A DNA stretch of 11,893 bases from CAYHOI01 sp964358175 (GTDB taxonomy: Bacteria > Margulisbacteria > Riflemargulisbacteria > GWF2-35-9): the NCBI GenBank assembly GCA_964358175.1, contig CAYHOI010000058.1, positions 1 to 11,893 on the forward strand, written 5' to 3'. The notes under the pieces are model-generated. The model did not search any database. It was not told where the DNA came from and saw only the letters and a list, made by a program, of their open reading frames with translations. A program made the position numbers and the translations under genes. Shown here one piece after another: positions 1-7,716 of the stretch (the first letter of the stretch is position 1; every line of letters starts with the position of its first letter).

Positions 1-945
1 CCTATTTGTATTTTATTGAATGTTTTCGTGCCACTCGCATCCGAGAAATCTGCAGGGAAAACAGTTTCCTTTCTAGGTAAATCTTATAGCGTCAAACCTC
101 TGAATGAGAAATCTTTTAACAGAATTGATGTGGCACTTTTCAGCGCGGGTTCATCGGTGAGTGCCAAATTTGCGCCAATTGCAGCGAAGGCAGGATCGGT
201 GGTTATCGACAATACAAGTTATTTTCGTATGGATAATGAGGTGCCACTTGTGGTGCCAGAGGTAAATGCCGAGGACATTAAGAAACACAAAGGCATTATC
301 GCCAATCCCAATTGTTCTACTGCGCAAATGGTGCTTGCTCTAAAGCCCATCCATGATCGCTGGGGGATTAGCCGGGTGGTCGTCTCTACCTATCAGGCGA
401 CTGCAGGAGCTGGTAAAGAGGCGATGGATGAATTGCTCAACCAGACGGCCAACATTCTCAATGGAAAGGGGGCAGGAACGCCGAAGAAATTTACCAGACA
501 GATTGCCTTCAATCTCATTCCGCACATCGATGTTTTCGAAGCCAATGGCTTTACCAAAGAAGAAATGAAAATGACGAATGAGACCAAAAAGATTCTTGGT
601 GATGAGAGTGTCGAAGTGGTCGCGAGTTGCGTTCGGGTGCCCGTATTCATCGGACACAGTGAGGCATTGAATATTGAAGTGAAGAAACCTTTTGAGCTGG
701 AAGACGTTCGCAAGGTTCTCTCTGAAGCCCCTGGACTTAAGATCATGGACGATCCTTCCAAAAATATTTATCCGACACCCTTAGATTGTATCGAAGAGAA
801 TGATACGTTCATCGGACGTTTGCGCAGAGACTTCAGCGTCCCAAATGGGATTGCTCTTTTCTGTGTATCAAACAATCTCAGAAAAGGCGCTGCACTGAAT
901 GCAGTTCAAATAGCCTGGGAACTTGTTAAGCAGAAGCTAATTTGA
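1..945 (+). CDS. asd: Aspartate-semialdehyde dehydrogenase, 5' partial
   Basis: Cytoplasmic enzyme that reduces beta-aspartyl phosphate to aspartate semialdehyde with NADPH, the branch point to lysine/diaminopimelate and to threonine/methionine. The reading frame is open to the first base of the window, so the true start and the N-terminal GxxGxVG nucleotide-binding loop (roughly the first 25-30 residues) lie upstream. The TTG at 16 is only the first possible start codon in view. Visible family motifs are LASEKSAGK just after the edge, the active-site cysteine in NPNCSTAQM (codon 313-315), YQATAGAGKEAMDEL, and the substrate-binding/catalytic R and H in CVRVPVFIGHSEA. The C-terminal SNNLRKGAALNAVQIA has N where most homologues I recall have D. 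The TGA stop overlaps the next gene's TTG start. It lies two genes before dapA, which uses its product. Confidence 0.95.
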   Translation, partial: PICILLNVFVPLASEKSAGKTVSFLGKSYSVKPLNEKSFNRIDVALFSAGSSVSAKFAPIAAKAGSVVIDNTSYFRMDNEVPLVVPEVNAEDIKKHKGIIANPNCSTAQMVLALKPIHDRWGISRVVVSTYQATAGAGKEAMDELLNQTANILNGKGAGTPKKFTRQIAFNLIPHIDVFEANGFTKEEMKMTNETKKILGDESVEVVASCVRVPVFIGHSEALNIEVKKPFELEDVRKVLSEAPGLKIMDDPSKNIYPTPLDCIEENDTFIGRLRRDFSVPNGIALFCVSNNLRKGAALNAVQIAWELVKQKLI

Positions 946-1556
946 CTCAAAGCATATCCCAAAAACTGATTCATTTTTTCGAGACCACGCTCAATACATA
1001 TTCTGTTGACAGTCCAGAGGTCGTTGGGTGGTCTACCCGAAAGACTCAGCACCTTCGATTTCAGCTTCTCAATGAAATCGCTTGTCTCGATGATGCGAGC
1101 CTATTAGATGTAGGATGCGGGGTAGGGGATTATTGGTCCTATCTTCGATCCTCTGCTCCGACCGTTAAGTATGTGGGGATCGATCTGAATCCTCGAATGA
1201 TTTCCTTTGCAAAAAAGAAATATCCTCAAGGGGCATTTATCCATCAATCACTAGAAGAGATGGAGCAGAAATATGATTTTGTGATGAGTTCAGGTGCCTT
1301 CAATTTGGCGTTGGAGGATAACCCCGCTTATCTGAAGGGGATGATTCTGAAAATGGTGAAGGTCGCCCGAAAAGGGGTTGCATTTAACGTCTTAAGCCAG
1401 TATGCTCCTTATCGGATGCGGTATCGGGATTTGTATTATTACCACCCTGCCGAGGTTTTTGACTTCTGTAGGCAGAATTGGGAGCGTGTCAATCTTCGCC
1501 ACGATTACCTGTCAAATGATTTTACAATCCACATCAAATTAAAAATCGATAGTTAG
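942..1556 (+). CDS. Class I SAM-dependent methyltransferase, substrate unknown
   Basis: A 204-residue Rossmann-fold methyltransferase. Motif I, LLDVGCGVG, is at residues 54-62. An acidic residue ending strand 2 (D81 in YVGIDLNPRM) would bind the SAM ribose, and YDFVMSSGAFNL at 111-122 fits motif IV. There is no signal peptide or membrane segment, so it should be cytoplasmic. The start is TTG at 942, overlapping the asd stop as TTGA. No ATG or GTG lies in frame before motif I and no clear Shine-Dalgarno sequence is visible, so translation is probably coupled to asd. The C-terminal half, with YYYHPAEVFDFCRQ and LRHDYLSNDFT, resembles a conserved family of small methyltransferases without assigned substrate. 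It lies between two lysine-pathway genes, but nothing in the sequence links it chemically to that pathway. Confidence 0.85.
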   Translation: MTQSISQKLIHFFETTLNTYSVDSPEVVGWSTRKTQHLRFQLLNEIACLDDASLLDVGCGVGDYWSYLRSSAPTVKYVGIDLNPRMISFAKKKYPQGAFIHQSLEEMEQKYDFVMSSGAFNLALEDNPAYLKGMILKMVKVARKGVAFNVLSQYAPYRMRYRDLYYYHPAEVFDFCRQNWERVNLRHDYLSNDFTIHIKLKIDS

Positions 1557-1564
1557 AAAATACG

Positions 1565-1572
1565 AAAAAGGA
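1565..1572 (+). promoter_or_regulatory. Shine-Dalgarno sequence that sets the dapA start
   Basis: AAAAAGGAG ends at 1572, nine bases before the ATG at 1582. This favours that ATG over the in-frame GTG at 1573, which would touch the Shine-Dalgarno sequence directly. Confidence 0.7.
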
Positions 1573-1581
1573 GTGATTCGA

Positions 1582-2466
1582 ATGGAATTTGGACGAGTGG
1601 TTACCGCGATGGTTACCCCCTTTGATGAGAATGGAGAAATCAATTTCAAAGTAGTGAAACAACTGGCTCGCAAATTGGCTGACGAGGGATCGGATGCGAT
1701 TGTGGTGACGGGAACAACCGGAGAATCTCCGACTCTCAGCCATGAAGAGGATTTGTTGCTTTACGCTAAGGTGCTAGATGAGGTCGGCAGTCGAGTGAAA
1801 GTGATTGCTGGCACAGGGAGCAATTGTACTTCAACCACGGTTCGTTATACCAAACTGGCAGAGTCTGTCGGATGCCATGGGGCAATGATTGTTGTGCCCT
1901 ATTACAATAAACCGTCTCAGGAAGGACTATATCAACACTTTGTGAGCATCGCGAACGAGGTCGCTTTTCCCCTGATGATATATAACATTCCAGGCCGAAC
2001 AGGCGTTAACATGTTGCCGGAAACTGTCATAAAGATTTCCGAGAAAGCAAGAAATTATTTTGCCATTAAGGAAGCCTCGGGGAATCTGGATCAGATGAGA
2101 AAAGTGATCACGCTCAACCAGCGTTCTGACTTTAAGTTATATAGCGGGGATGATAGTTTGACGCTTGATGTTTTAAAGCTAGGGGGGCAGGGTGTTGTCA
2201 GTGTGGCCTCACACATCGCCGGCTTGCAAATTCGCGAGATGATCACCACGTACACACGAGGGGATGTCACGTCTGCCCAGAAGATTAATGAGCGTCTGAG
2301 TTCGCTTTTTTCAGTGTTGTTTATCACCTCGAATCCTTCCCCTGTCAAAGAGGCACTTCGGCTAATAGGGTGCCCCGTTGGAGGGGTGAGACTGCCTCTG
2401 GTTGCTGTTAATGAGGAGGAGAGAGAGCAGATTAAAGGTGTGTTGAAACAATTAGATTTAATATAG
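1582..2466 (+). CDS. dapA: 4-hydroxy-tetrahydrodipicolinate synthase (dihydrodipicolinate synthase)
   Basis: Condenses pyruvate with aspartate semialdehyde, the first committed step to diaminopimelate and lysine. At 294 residues it has the usual family length and is a single TIM barrel of the DapA/NAL class. Using the ATG at 1582 as residue 1, the signature GTTGESPTLS has the paired threonines at 45-46. The catalytic tyrosine is Y134 in MIYNIPGRTG, the substrate-binding arginine is R139, and the Schiff-base lysine is K163 in FAIKEASGN. YSGDDSLTL follows as expected. These residues separate it from close relatives such as N-acetylneuraminate lyase, so the assignment is firm. It takes the product of asd as substrate; rnj follows 19 bases later. 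Confidence 0.97.
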   Translation: MEFGRVVTAMVTPFDENGEINFKVVKQLARKLADEGSDAIVVTGTTGESPTLSHEEDLLLYAKVLDEVGSRVKVIAGTGSNCTSTTVRYTKLAESVGCHGAMIVVPYYNKPSQEGLYQHFVSIANEVAFPLMIYNIPGRTGVNMLPETVIKISEKARNYFAIKEASGNLDQMRKVITLNQRSDFKLYSGDDSLTLDVLKLGGQGVVSVASHIAGLQIREMITTYTRGDVTSAQKINERLSSLFSVLFITSNPSPVKEALRLIGCPVGGVRLPLVAVNEEEREQIKGVLKQLDLI

Positions 2467-2485
2467 GGAAGGATAAGAAAATAAT

Positions 2486-4123
2486 ATGTTAAAGTTATAT
2501 ATATTGGGTGGGCTAGATGGCATCGGCAAAAACATGATGGCTTTGGCTTACCGTGATGAGATGGTTGTGATTGATTGCGGGATTATGTTTCCGGATTCGG
2601 ACATGTACGGTGTGGATAAAATTATTCCGGATTTTTCATTTCTTGAAAAACATCAAAAACAAATCCGTGGACTGATCGTGACTCACGGACATGAGGATCA
2701 TATTGGTGCAGTGGCTTATTTTCTGGAAAAGATTAATGTTCCGATTTATGGTACAAGATTGACGCTTGGTCTTGTGGAACACAAACTCAATGAAAAAGGG
2801 CTTAAAAAAGTTCAACTTAAAATAATTAGCGAGACTTCTCGTTTGAAATTTAAATATTTTCAATTTAGTTTTGTGCGGGTGAGTCATTCCATTCCGGATG
2901 GAGTGATGACAGTGATCGACACGCCAGAGGGAACGATTGTTCATTCCGGAGACTTTAAAATTGACTATACACCAGTGGATAATCATGTTCTCGATATGCA
3001 TCGACTGGCGGAAATTGGGAGCAAGGGGGTCACTTTGCTTTTGAGCGATAGTACCAATGCCGTCAAAAAAGGCCATACCCTTTCAGAACGACAGGTGGGA
3101 GAATCCTTTGAACGAGCGTTCAAAGGAATTCAGGGCCGGCTTCTTGTCGCGACATTCTCAAGCAATATTCATCGTATTCAACAGGCCATAGATGTAGGAA
3201 AGCGGTTTGGACGAAAAGTAAGCTTTGCTGGACTTAGCATGGAAAACACGGCAAAAATTGCAAGGCGACTGGGGTATTTAACCTTTGATGACAGTGATAC
3301 CGTGTTTATTGGTCATATAGACCAATTTCAAGATAATCAGATACTTATATTGACGACAGGTAGTCAGGGGGAGCCTCTATCTGCACTTACACGTATTTCA
3401 AATGGCGAATATCGGCTGTTTCAGATTAAGAAGGGTGACACCGTTATTATTTCGGCCTTGCCTATTCCTGGTAACGAGAAAATGGTTTATGCCACGATTG
3501 ATAAGTTGGGACGAAAAGGCATTCATGTGATCTATGAGGAGGCCTCCAAGATGCATGTTTCTGGTCATGCCTATTCAGAAGAGCTCAAGCAACTTCAGAT
3601 GCTGTTGCGCCCAAAGAGTTTTATTCCCATTCATGGTGAGTTTAGACATTTGTATGCTCATTGTGAGATTGTGAAGGAACTTGGCGTGACCCATGATTTT
3701 TTGATTGCTGAGAATGGGGATGTGATAGAGGTTAGCAGAAAGAAAAACCTTGCGATTGTTGAGAAGTTGGAGCTTCATCCCAAATACATAGATAGTAATG
3801 GGGTATGCTTGGAAGATGATGCCCTGATTGAAGAGCGTCGCCAAATGGCCAATGATGGGGTGGTCGTTTTTACGTTTTACCTCAACCATCAAGGGGATCT
3901 CATTGAAGATATTCGGATTAGTTCGCGTGGAGTTTCGCCTGTCCCAGAAGAATTCATCAACGGACTCAAGGGGAGCTTGATGGATCAGTACAACCATATG
4001 CTAACCAGGAAAACGCTTGAGAAGGAATTGCTTTCAATAGAATTGGAAGAGATGGTTCGAAAATATATGATCAAACGTACGGGTAAAAGTCCCTGTGTTA
4101 TTCCTCTCATTGTCATAAAATGA
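2486..4123 (+). CDS. rnj: Ribonuclease J
   Basis: A metallo-beta-lactamase/beta-CASP nuclease of 545 residues, close to the 550-560 of characterised RNase J. Members combine 5'-to-3' exonuclease and endonuclease activity in mRNA decay and rRNA maturation. The metal-binding motif HGHEDH is at residues 67-72, H134 is in VSHSIPDG, and HSGDFK at 153-158 supplies the bridging aspartate. The beta-CASP portion contains TGSQGEPLSALTRI, then SGHAYSEEL and FIPIHGEFRHL. The C-terminal domain ends KRTGKSPCVIPLIVIK, as in the family. In the N-terminal GGLxEIGKNM motif, this protein reads GGLDGIGKNM, so the usual E is G. A purine-rich GGGAAGGA lies about a dozen bases before the ATG. The last codons overlap queH as ATGA. 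Confidence 0.95.
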   Translation: MLKLYILGGLDGIGKNMMALAYRDEMVVIDCGIMFPDSDMYGVDKIIPDFSFLEKHQKQIRGLIVTHGHEDHIGAVAYFLEKINVPIYGTRLTLGLVEHKLNEKGLKKVQLKIISETSRLKFKYFQFSFVRVSHSIPDGVMTVIDTPEGTIVHSGDFKIDYTPVDNHVLDMHRLAEIGSKGVTLLLSDSTNAVKKGHTLSERQVGESFERAFKGIQGRLLVATFSSNIHRIQQAIDVGKRFGRKVSFAGLSMENTAKIARRLGYLTFDDSDTVFIGHIDQFQDNQILILTTGSQGEPLSALTRISNGEYRLFQIKKGDTVIISALPIPGNEKMVYATIDKLGRKGIHVIYEEASKMHVSGHAYSEELKQLQMLLRPKSFIPIHGEFRHLYAHCEIVKELGVTHDFLIAENGDVIEVSRKKNLAIVEKLELHPKYIDSNGVCLEDDALIEERRQMANDGVVVFTFYLNHQGDLIEDIRISSRGVSPVPEEFINGLKGSLMDQYNHMLTRKTLEKELLSIELEEMVRKYMIKRTGKSPCVIPLIVIK

Positions 4124-4668
4124 CCAGGCTTCTTATGCATGTCTGTTGTGCACCCTGTTCGACAGCCGTGATTGAGCAACTCCAAGACCATTACGAGTTG
4201 GGTGCTTTTTTTTATAACCCTAATGTCCACCCTGTTGATGAGCATGATGAACGATTGGCGGAAATGCGAGCCTACTCCACAAAAAACAATGTGGTGTTTT
4301 ATGAAGGTGACTACGACGTAAAAAAATGGTTTGAGGTCACAAATGGGTTTGAAAAGGAACCTGAACGCACAGGGAAAAGGTGTGATTTCTGTTTTAGACT
4401 TCGCTTAACGCAGACAGCCAAGTTGGCGAAGCAAGAGGGCTATCCCCTGTTTGGCACTACATTATCGGTTAGTCCCCATAAGGATGTAACGAGCATCAAT
4501 GAAATTGGCAGAGCCATCGCGCTGGAAGAGGGGCTTGATTTCTTGCAGGCAGATTTTAAGAAAAAAGGGGGATATCAACGCTCCATCGAGCTCTCCAAGC
4601 AAGAGGGTCTCTATCGGCAGGATTATTGTGGTTGCATGTTCAGCCATCGAAAGAGCGGTTTGCCATGA
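4120..4668 (+). CDS. queH: Epoxyqueuosine reductase QueH
   Basis: QueH (formerly DUF208) performs the final reduction of epoxyqueuosine to queuosine in the wobble position of GUN-anticodon tRNAs. It is a non-homologous alternative to the cobalamin-dependent QueG. The 182-residue protein has the family's cysteine pattern: HVCCAPCS with C9, C10 and C13, RCDFCF with C88 and C91, and YCGC with C170 and C172. These cysteines are expected to hold the iron-sulfur cluster and metal site. FYNPNVHP and GTTLSVSPHKD are also family-typical. The ATG overlaps the RNase J stop by four bases, and the TGA overlaps the mlaE start in the same way. The queC/D/E/F and tgt genes are not within this window. Confidence 0.93.
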   Translation: MTRLLMHVCCAPCSTAVIEQLQDHYELGAFFYNPNVHPVDEHDERLAEMRAYSTKNNVVFYEGDYDVKKWFEVTNGFEKEPERTGKRCDFCFRLRLTQTAKLAKQEGYPLFGTTLSVSPHKDVTSINEIGRAIALEEGLDFLQADFKKKGGYQRSIELSKQEGLYRQDYCGCMFSHRKSGLP

Positions 4669-5429
4669 TCGAATCTTTTGGTCGCGACGTCCTGTTTTTC
4701 TTGGGTTTGCTAGGCCGATATGCCTTATTTAATTATGAGTTGATTCGTGTTTTTGTGACGCAGAAAATAAAGGCGAGACATATATTTGACCAGATGTACA
4801 AGGTTGGCGTGCTGTCTCTGCCTATTGTGGTGACCACACTTATGTTTGTCGGGATGGTTTTCACTGTTCAGGTGACCAAAGAGTTTTCCAGAGTGGGGGC
4901 GGGAAAGATTATCGGTGCCATTGTTGGGTTTGCTGTATGGCGGGAATTAGGCCCGTTGTTCGCAGGCGTGGTGGTTGCGGCGAGGGTTGGGGCTGCCATT
5001 TCAACAGAGATTGGTGCCATGAAAGTCACTGAGCAGATTGATGCGTTGCGCTCTATGGCAATCAACCCATTTAGCTATTTGTATGTGCCACGGATGATTG
5101 CACTTCTTTTTATGATGCCCATTTTGGTTATTTTTGCAGATGCTGTGGGCTTTCTTTCTGGCATGGTGGTCTATAAATTCTTTTTCCATGGCAATATCGT
5201 CGCCTTTTGGAATTCGGCCTTACATATGTTGACGCCTCTCGATATTTATGCAGGCATTCTGTATAAAGCACCCCTTTTTGGACTCATTATTGGGTCTCTG
5301 TCTACATTTATTGGCTCTAAAACCAAGCGGGGTGCAGTGGGTATAGGCTTTTCGGCCACGACATCTGTGGTAAGCATTTTGATAACATTATTTATTGTGA
5401 ACTTTTTTCTTACACACCTCATTTTCTGA
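4665..5429 (+). CDS. mlaE: MlaE-family ABC transporter permease (phospholipid transport)
   Basis: Inner-membrane permease of an MCE-type lipid transporter, 254 residues against about 260 for E. coli MlaE. The diagnostic block runs from RELGP at 93-97 through AARVGAAISTEIGAMKVTEQIDALRSM to INPFSYLYVPR, matching the MlaE signature with its conserved EQIDAL helix. Hydrophobic segments fall near 47-70, 82-112, 144-170, 194-217 and 232-254, with an amphipathic N-terminal helix before them. The chosen start is the ATG at 4665, overlapping the queH stop as ATGA. A TTG 39 bases upstream is in frame but adds residues that do not look family-like. mlaF follows with a one-base TGATG overlap, so the two subunits are probably made in a fixed ratio. 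Confidence 0.93.
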   Translation: MIESFGRDVLFFLGLLGRYALFNYELIRVFVTQKIKARHIFDQMYKVGVLSLPIVVTTLMFVGMVFTVQVTKEFSRVGAGKIIGAIVGFAVWRELGPLFAGVVVAARVGAAISTEIGAMKVTEQIDALRSMAINPFSYLYVPRMIALLFMMPILVIFADAVGFLSGMVVYKFFFHGNIVAFWNSALHMLTPLDIYAGILYKAPLFGLIIGSLSTFIGSKTKRGAVGIGFSATTSVVSILITLFIVNFFLTHLIF

Positions 5430-6163
5430 TGTTAGGCGTTAAGGTTACTAATCTTGTGAAATGTTATAACCACGTTTCGGTGTTGGATGGACTCGACCTA
5501 ACGATCAAAGAAGGGAAACAAACCACCATTATTGGCCCAAGTGGTTGTGGCAAGAGTACTCTTTTGCGGCTGATTTTGGGGCTTGAAAGTTTTGAGGAGG
5601 GGGAGATTTTGGTGAATGGTGTGAATGTTAAGGAGGTGAGTGAGGGTGAACTCAATGCAATGAGGCTGAAATGTGCAATGGTTTTTCAGTCATCAGCTTT
5701 GTTCGATTCAATGACCGTTTGCGAAAATGTAGGACTCGTCCTTCGAGAACACACCCGACTTAGCGAAAAAGACATACGCAAAAGGGTGTTCGAAAAACTT
5801 GATATGGTCGGGCTAGCTGACACTATTGATCTGCTACCTGGTTCGCTCAGTGGCGGGATGAAGAAACGGGTGGCTGTCGCACGTGCGATCATTAATGATC
5901 CTGAAATGATCCTTTTTGATGAGCCGACCACCGGATTGGATCCGATTACCTCCACCACGATCGAAAACTTAATTAATTCTCTGACAAAAACCATGAACGC
6001 GACTTTAGTGGTTGTGACCCATCAGATCAGTACCATCTTGAATTCAACAGGACGAATTTATATGATCCAAGATGGCAAAGCTATTCGAGCAGAATCGCCC
6101 AGGAAAATTCTTAAAAGCAAGAATAAAACGGTTTATAAATTTGTAAATGGCCTGGTGGATTAG
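5429..6163 (+). CDS. mlaF: MlaF-family ABC transporter ATP-binding protein
   Basis: Cytoplasmic ATPase partner of MlaE, 244 residues. All nucleotide-binding elements are intact: Walker A GPSGCGKST at 36-44, Q-loop Q87 in MVFQSSALFDSMTV, signature LSGGMKKRVAVARA starting at 140, Walker B ILFDEPTTGLDP with catalytic E165, and the switch histidine H198 in VVTHQ. The LSGGMKKRVA form of the signature and the FQSSALFDSMTV Q-loop context are typical of the Mla/Ttg2A branch of ABC ATPases, not of amino-acid or metal importers, which agrees with the neighbours. The gene starts on the last base of the mlaE stop codon, and mlaD lies 46 bases downstream. Confidence 0.94.
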   Translation: MLGVKVTNLVKCYNHVSVLDGLDLTIKEGKQTTIIGPSGCGKSTLLRLILGLESFEEGEILVNGVNVKEVSEGELNAMRLKCAMVFQSSALFDSMTVCENVGLVLREHTRLSEKDIRKRVFEKLDMVGLADTIDLLPGSLSGGMKKRVAVARAIINDPEMILFDEPTTGLDPITSTTIENLINSLTKTMNATLVVVTHQISTILNSTGRIYMIQDGKAIRAESPRKILKSKNKTVYKFVNGLVD

Positions 6164-6200
6164 TGTCATCGTTTACATGCCTCTCTAGGACAGGTAGAAT

Positions 6201-6206
6201 GAGGGG
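6201..6206 (+). promoter_or_regulatory. G-rich Shine-Dalgarno sequence of mlaD
   Basis: GAGGGG stands unusually close (three bases) to the mlaD ATG at 6210. The stretch GGGGAAGA at 6203-6210, which includes the A of the start codon, is exactly complementary to eight bases in the C-rich hairpin loop at 7941-7948. Confidence 0.5.
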
Positions 6207-6209
6207 AAG

Positions 6210-7481
6210 ATGAAAACGGAAACAAAAGTTGGCTTTTTTGTTGTGGTGGGGCTTTCTATACTTCTGATCGGGATTCTATGGAAAAGTAATTTGGTTCTTC
6301 GAGCTGGAGGATATAATGTTATAGGTCAGTTTAAGACCGTGAGCGGTCTCTTGGCTGGAGGGGAGGTTCGGTATCGGGGTTACGTTGTGGGAACCGTTTC
6401 TTCTGTGCTACCTGGACCAAAGATGGTTGAAGTGACCATGTATATACAGGATGGAGTCAATATCCCCGAAGGATCCCGTTTCCGAATTGATTTTGATGGA
6501 CTGATTGGCGAGAAATTTGTAAATGTAATCCCCAATGTCGAGGGACGTCGAAGTATTGTTGCAGGCGAAGTGCTTCAGGGAACAGCTGCACAGGGTCTTG
6601 TCGACTTTATCGATGCAGGAACTGATAATCTCCTCGAAACGAAGCAGATCTTAACTGTCCTTCGAAAAATACTTACGAGTGAGGATAGTCAACAGTCTTT
6701 GCAGAGTGTGATCATGAGCATTAGCTCTATTGCCAAGAGAACCGATTCGTTACTCTTATCCATGGATGAAATCCTTCGGGACCCTTCGATTAAAAACGTG
6801 GGCAGGAATGTGAATACAGTGTTGGTGGGGTTGAATCAGACGATCAGCAATCTGAACCATCTTACAAAAAGTCTGGATAAAAATGTGGATGGGAAAGAGG
6901 TTAAAGCTGTGGTCTCCAATATGAAGGAGTTGACTCAGAGGTTGAATACATTAACAGATTCCTTCGGGAAAGATAAGGATCGATTGATGACGGATGTCGC
7001 GCCGATTCTTGCGCAAACAAGAGAAATGATTGGGCAGACGAAAGGGCTGATCACGCGCTTTCAGGAGAACACTCGATTTCTGGATTCGACCTCCATTAAT
7101 GTTGGCGCTGATATTTTTCAGAATAGCTCGTACGAGGTGGGGGGAAGAGTCAATATGGGGCAGAGTCAGTTCGAGCTATCAGGAGGGAGTTCCTCTGCTG
7201 GGGTGCCGATGAAGACTAAAAGTATTTTGGTGGGAGGTAAGGTGTTGGGTGATGTGAAGGCTCACGTTGGCGTGGTGAATTATGAGCCGGGAGTGCGTGT
7301 AGATATTCCTCTCAATGAGAAGACAACCGTGGAGGCTACTGTCTACAATCCCAATAGTCTTTCTTATATGTTGAAGGCAAAAGTTCAGATGATTCCGAAT
7401 ATCAAGGCTCTTTTAGGCTTGGAGCAGGCTGTCGGATCTAGTACGTGGACGTTCGGTTTGGGAATGGATTCAGCTCGATAG
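6210..7481 (+). CDS. mlaD: MlaD/MCE-domain lipid-binding protein with long helical and C-terminal beta-rich regions
   Basis: Periplasmic substrate-binding component of the MlaEF transporter, 423 residues against about 180 for E. coli MlaD. One N-terminal membrane helix at about 7-24 acts as uncleaved anchor. A single MCE domain at about 35-112 shows the GQFKTVSGLLAGGEVRYRGYVVGTV pattern in pieces and ends DGLIGEKFVNVIPN. Residues about 130-290 are largely helical and polar, with heptad-like leucines, as expected for a multimeric helical tube. From about 290 to the end the sequence alternates polar and non-polar residues in 8-10 predicted strands, with turns such as YEPG and YNPNSLS. It does not end in the terminal phenylalanine typical of many outer-membrane barrels. 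No mlaA, mlaB or mlaC lies nearby. The architecture recalls Veillonella-type MlaD; the function of the C-terminus is inferred. Confidence 0.9.
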   Translation: MKTETKVGFFVVVGLSILLIGILWKSNLVLRAGGYNVIGQFKTVSGLLAGGEVRYRGYVVGTVSSVLPGPKMVEVTMYIQDGVNIPEGSRFRIDFDGLIGEKFVNVIPNVEGRRSIVAGEVLQGTAAQGLVDFIDAGTDNLLETKQILTVLRKILTSEDSQQSLQSVIMSISSIAKRTDSLLLSMDEILRDPSIKNVGRNVNTVLVGLNQTISNLNHLTKSLDKNVDGKEVKAVVSNMKELTQRLNTLTDSFGKDKDRLMTDVAPILAQTREMIGQTKGLITRFQENTRFLDSTSINVGADIFQNSSYEVGGRVNMGQSQFELSGGSSSAGVPMKTKSILVGGKVLGDVKAHVGVVNYEPGVRVDIPLNEKTTVEATVYNPNSLSYMLKAKVQMIPNIKALLGLEQAVGSSTWTFGLGMDSAR

Positions 7482-7643
7482 CCCACTTATTTGGTCTTTT
7501 TCTGAACTCTATTCCATCGAACTTTTCTGGTGCAACCTCCTTGATATATTTCAGGGATCCCTTCTCTCTCTAAGCTCTCAGGGCATATCTCCTGCAGAAA
7601 AAGCCGTTCCAATCTTAACGTATTCAAATCTTTCGATGTATTA

Positions 7644-7675
7644 TTGACTTTTCTTGCCGATAACTTAAATATAAG
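7644..7675 (+). promoter_or_regulatory. Candidate sigma-70-type promoter for the 72-residue small gene
   Basis: TTGACT at 7644-7649 matches five of six -35 positions. An AT-rich block follows with TTAAAT at 7665-7670 (spacer 15) and TATAAG at 7670-7675 (spacer 20). Neither -10 spacing is ideal, so the exact element is uncertain. The remainder of the gap after mlaD (7482-7643) shows no convincing terminator or gene, so read-through from mlaD is also possible. Confidence 0.4.
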
Positions 7676-7702
7676 CGAATGAAATAGAACAACTTGAAAA
7701 TG

Positions 7703-7709
7703 AGGAGGT
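7703..7709 (+). promoter_or_regulatory. Strong Shine-Dalgarno sequence of the 72-residue small gene
   Basis: AGGAGGT lies seven bases before the ATG at 7717. It is the strongest ribosome binding site in the window and the main evidence that the short reading frame is translated. Confidence 0.8.
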
Positions 7710-7716
7710 CGACAAA

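Noticed and set aside
340..761. Antisense open frames inside asd, and similar ones inside rnj, mlaE and mlaF
   Set aside because: They are shadows of strongly conserved genes, without RBS or recognisable protein features.
4626..4664. TTG start 13 codons upstream for mlaE
   Set aside because: It adds residues not typical of MlaE, and the ATG at 4665 forms a standard ATGA overlap with queH.
7532..7543. AAGGAGGTTG on the minus strand, resembling a ribosome binding site
   Set aside because: No minus-strand reading frame of useful length with a start codon follows it.
7553..7562. AGGGATCCCT palindrome in the gap after mlaD
   Set aside because: A loopless 10-bp palindrome with no second copy; too little to call an operator or a terminator.
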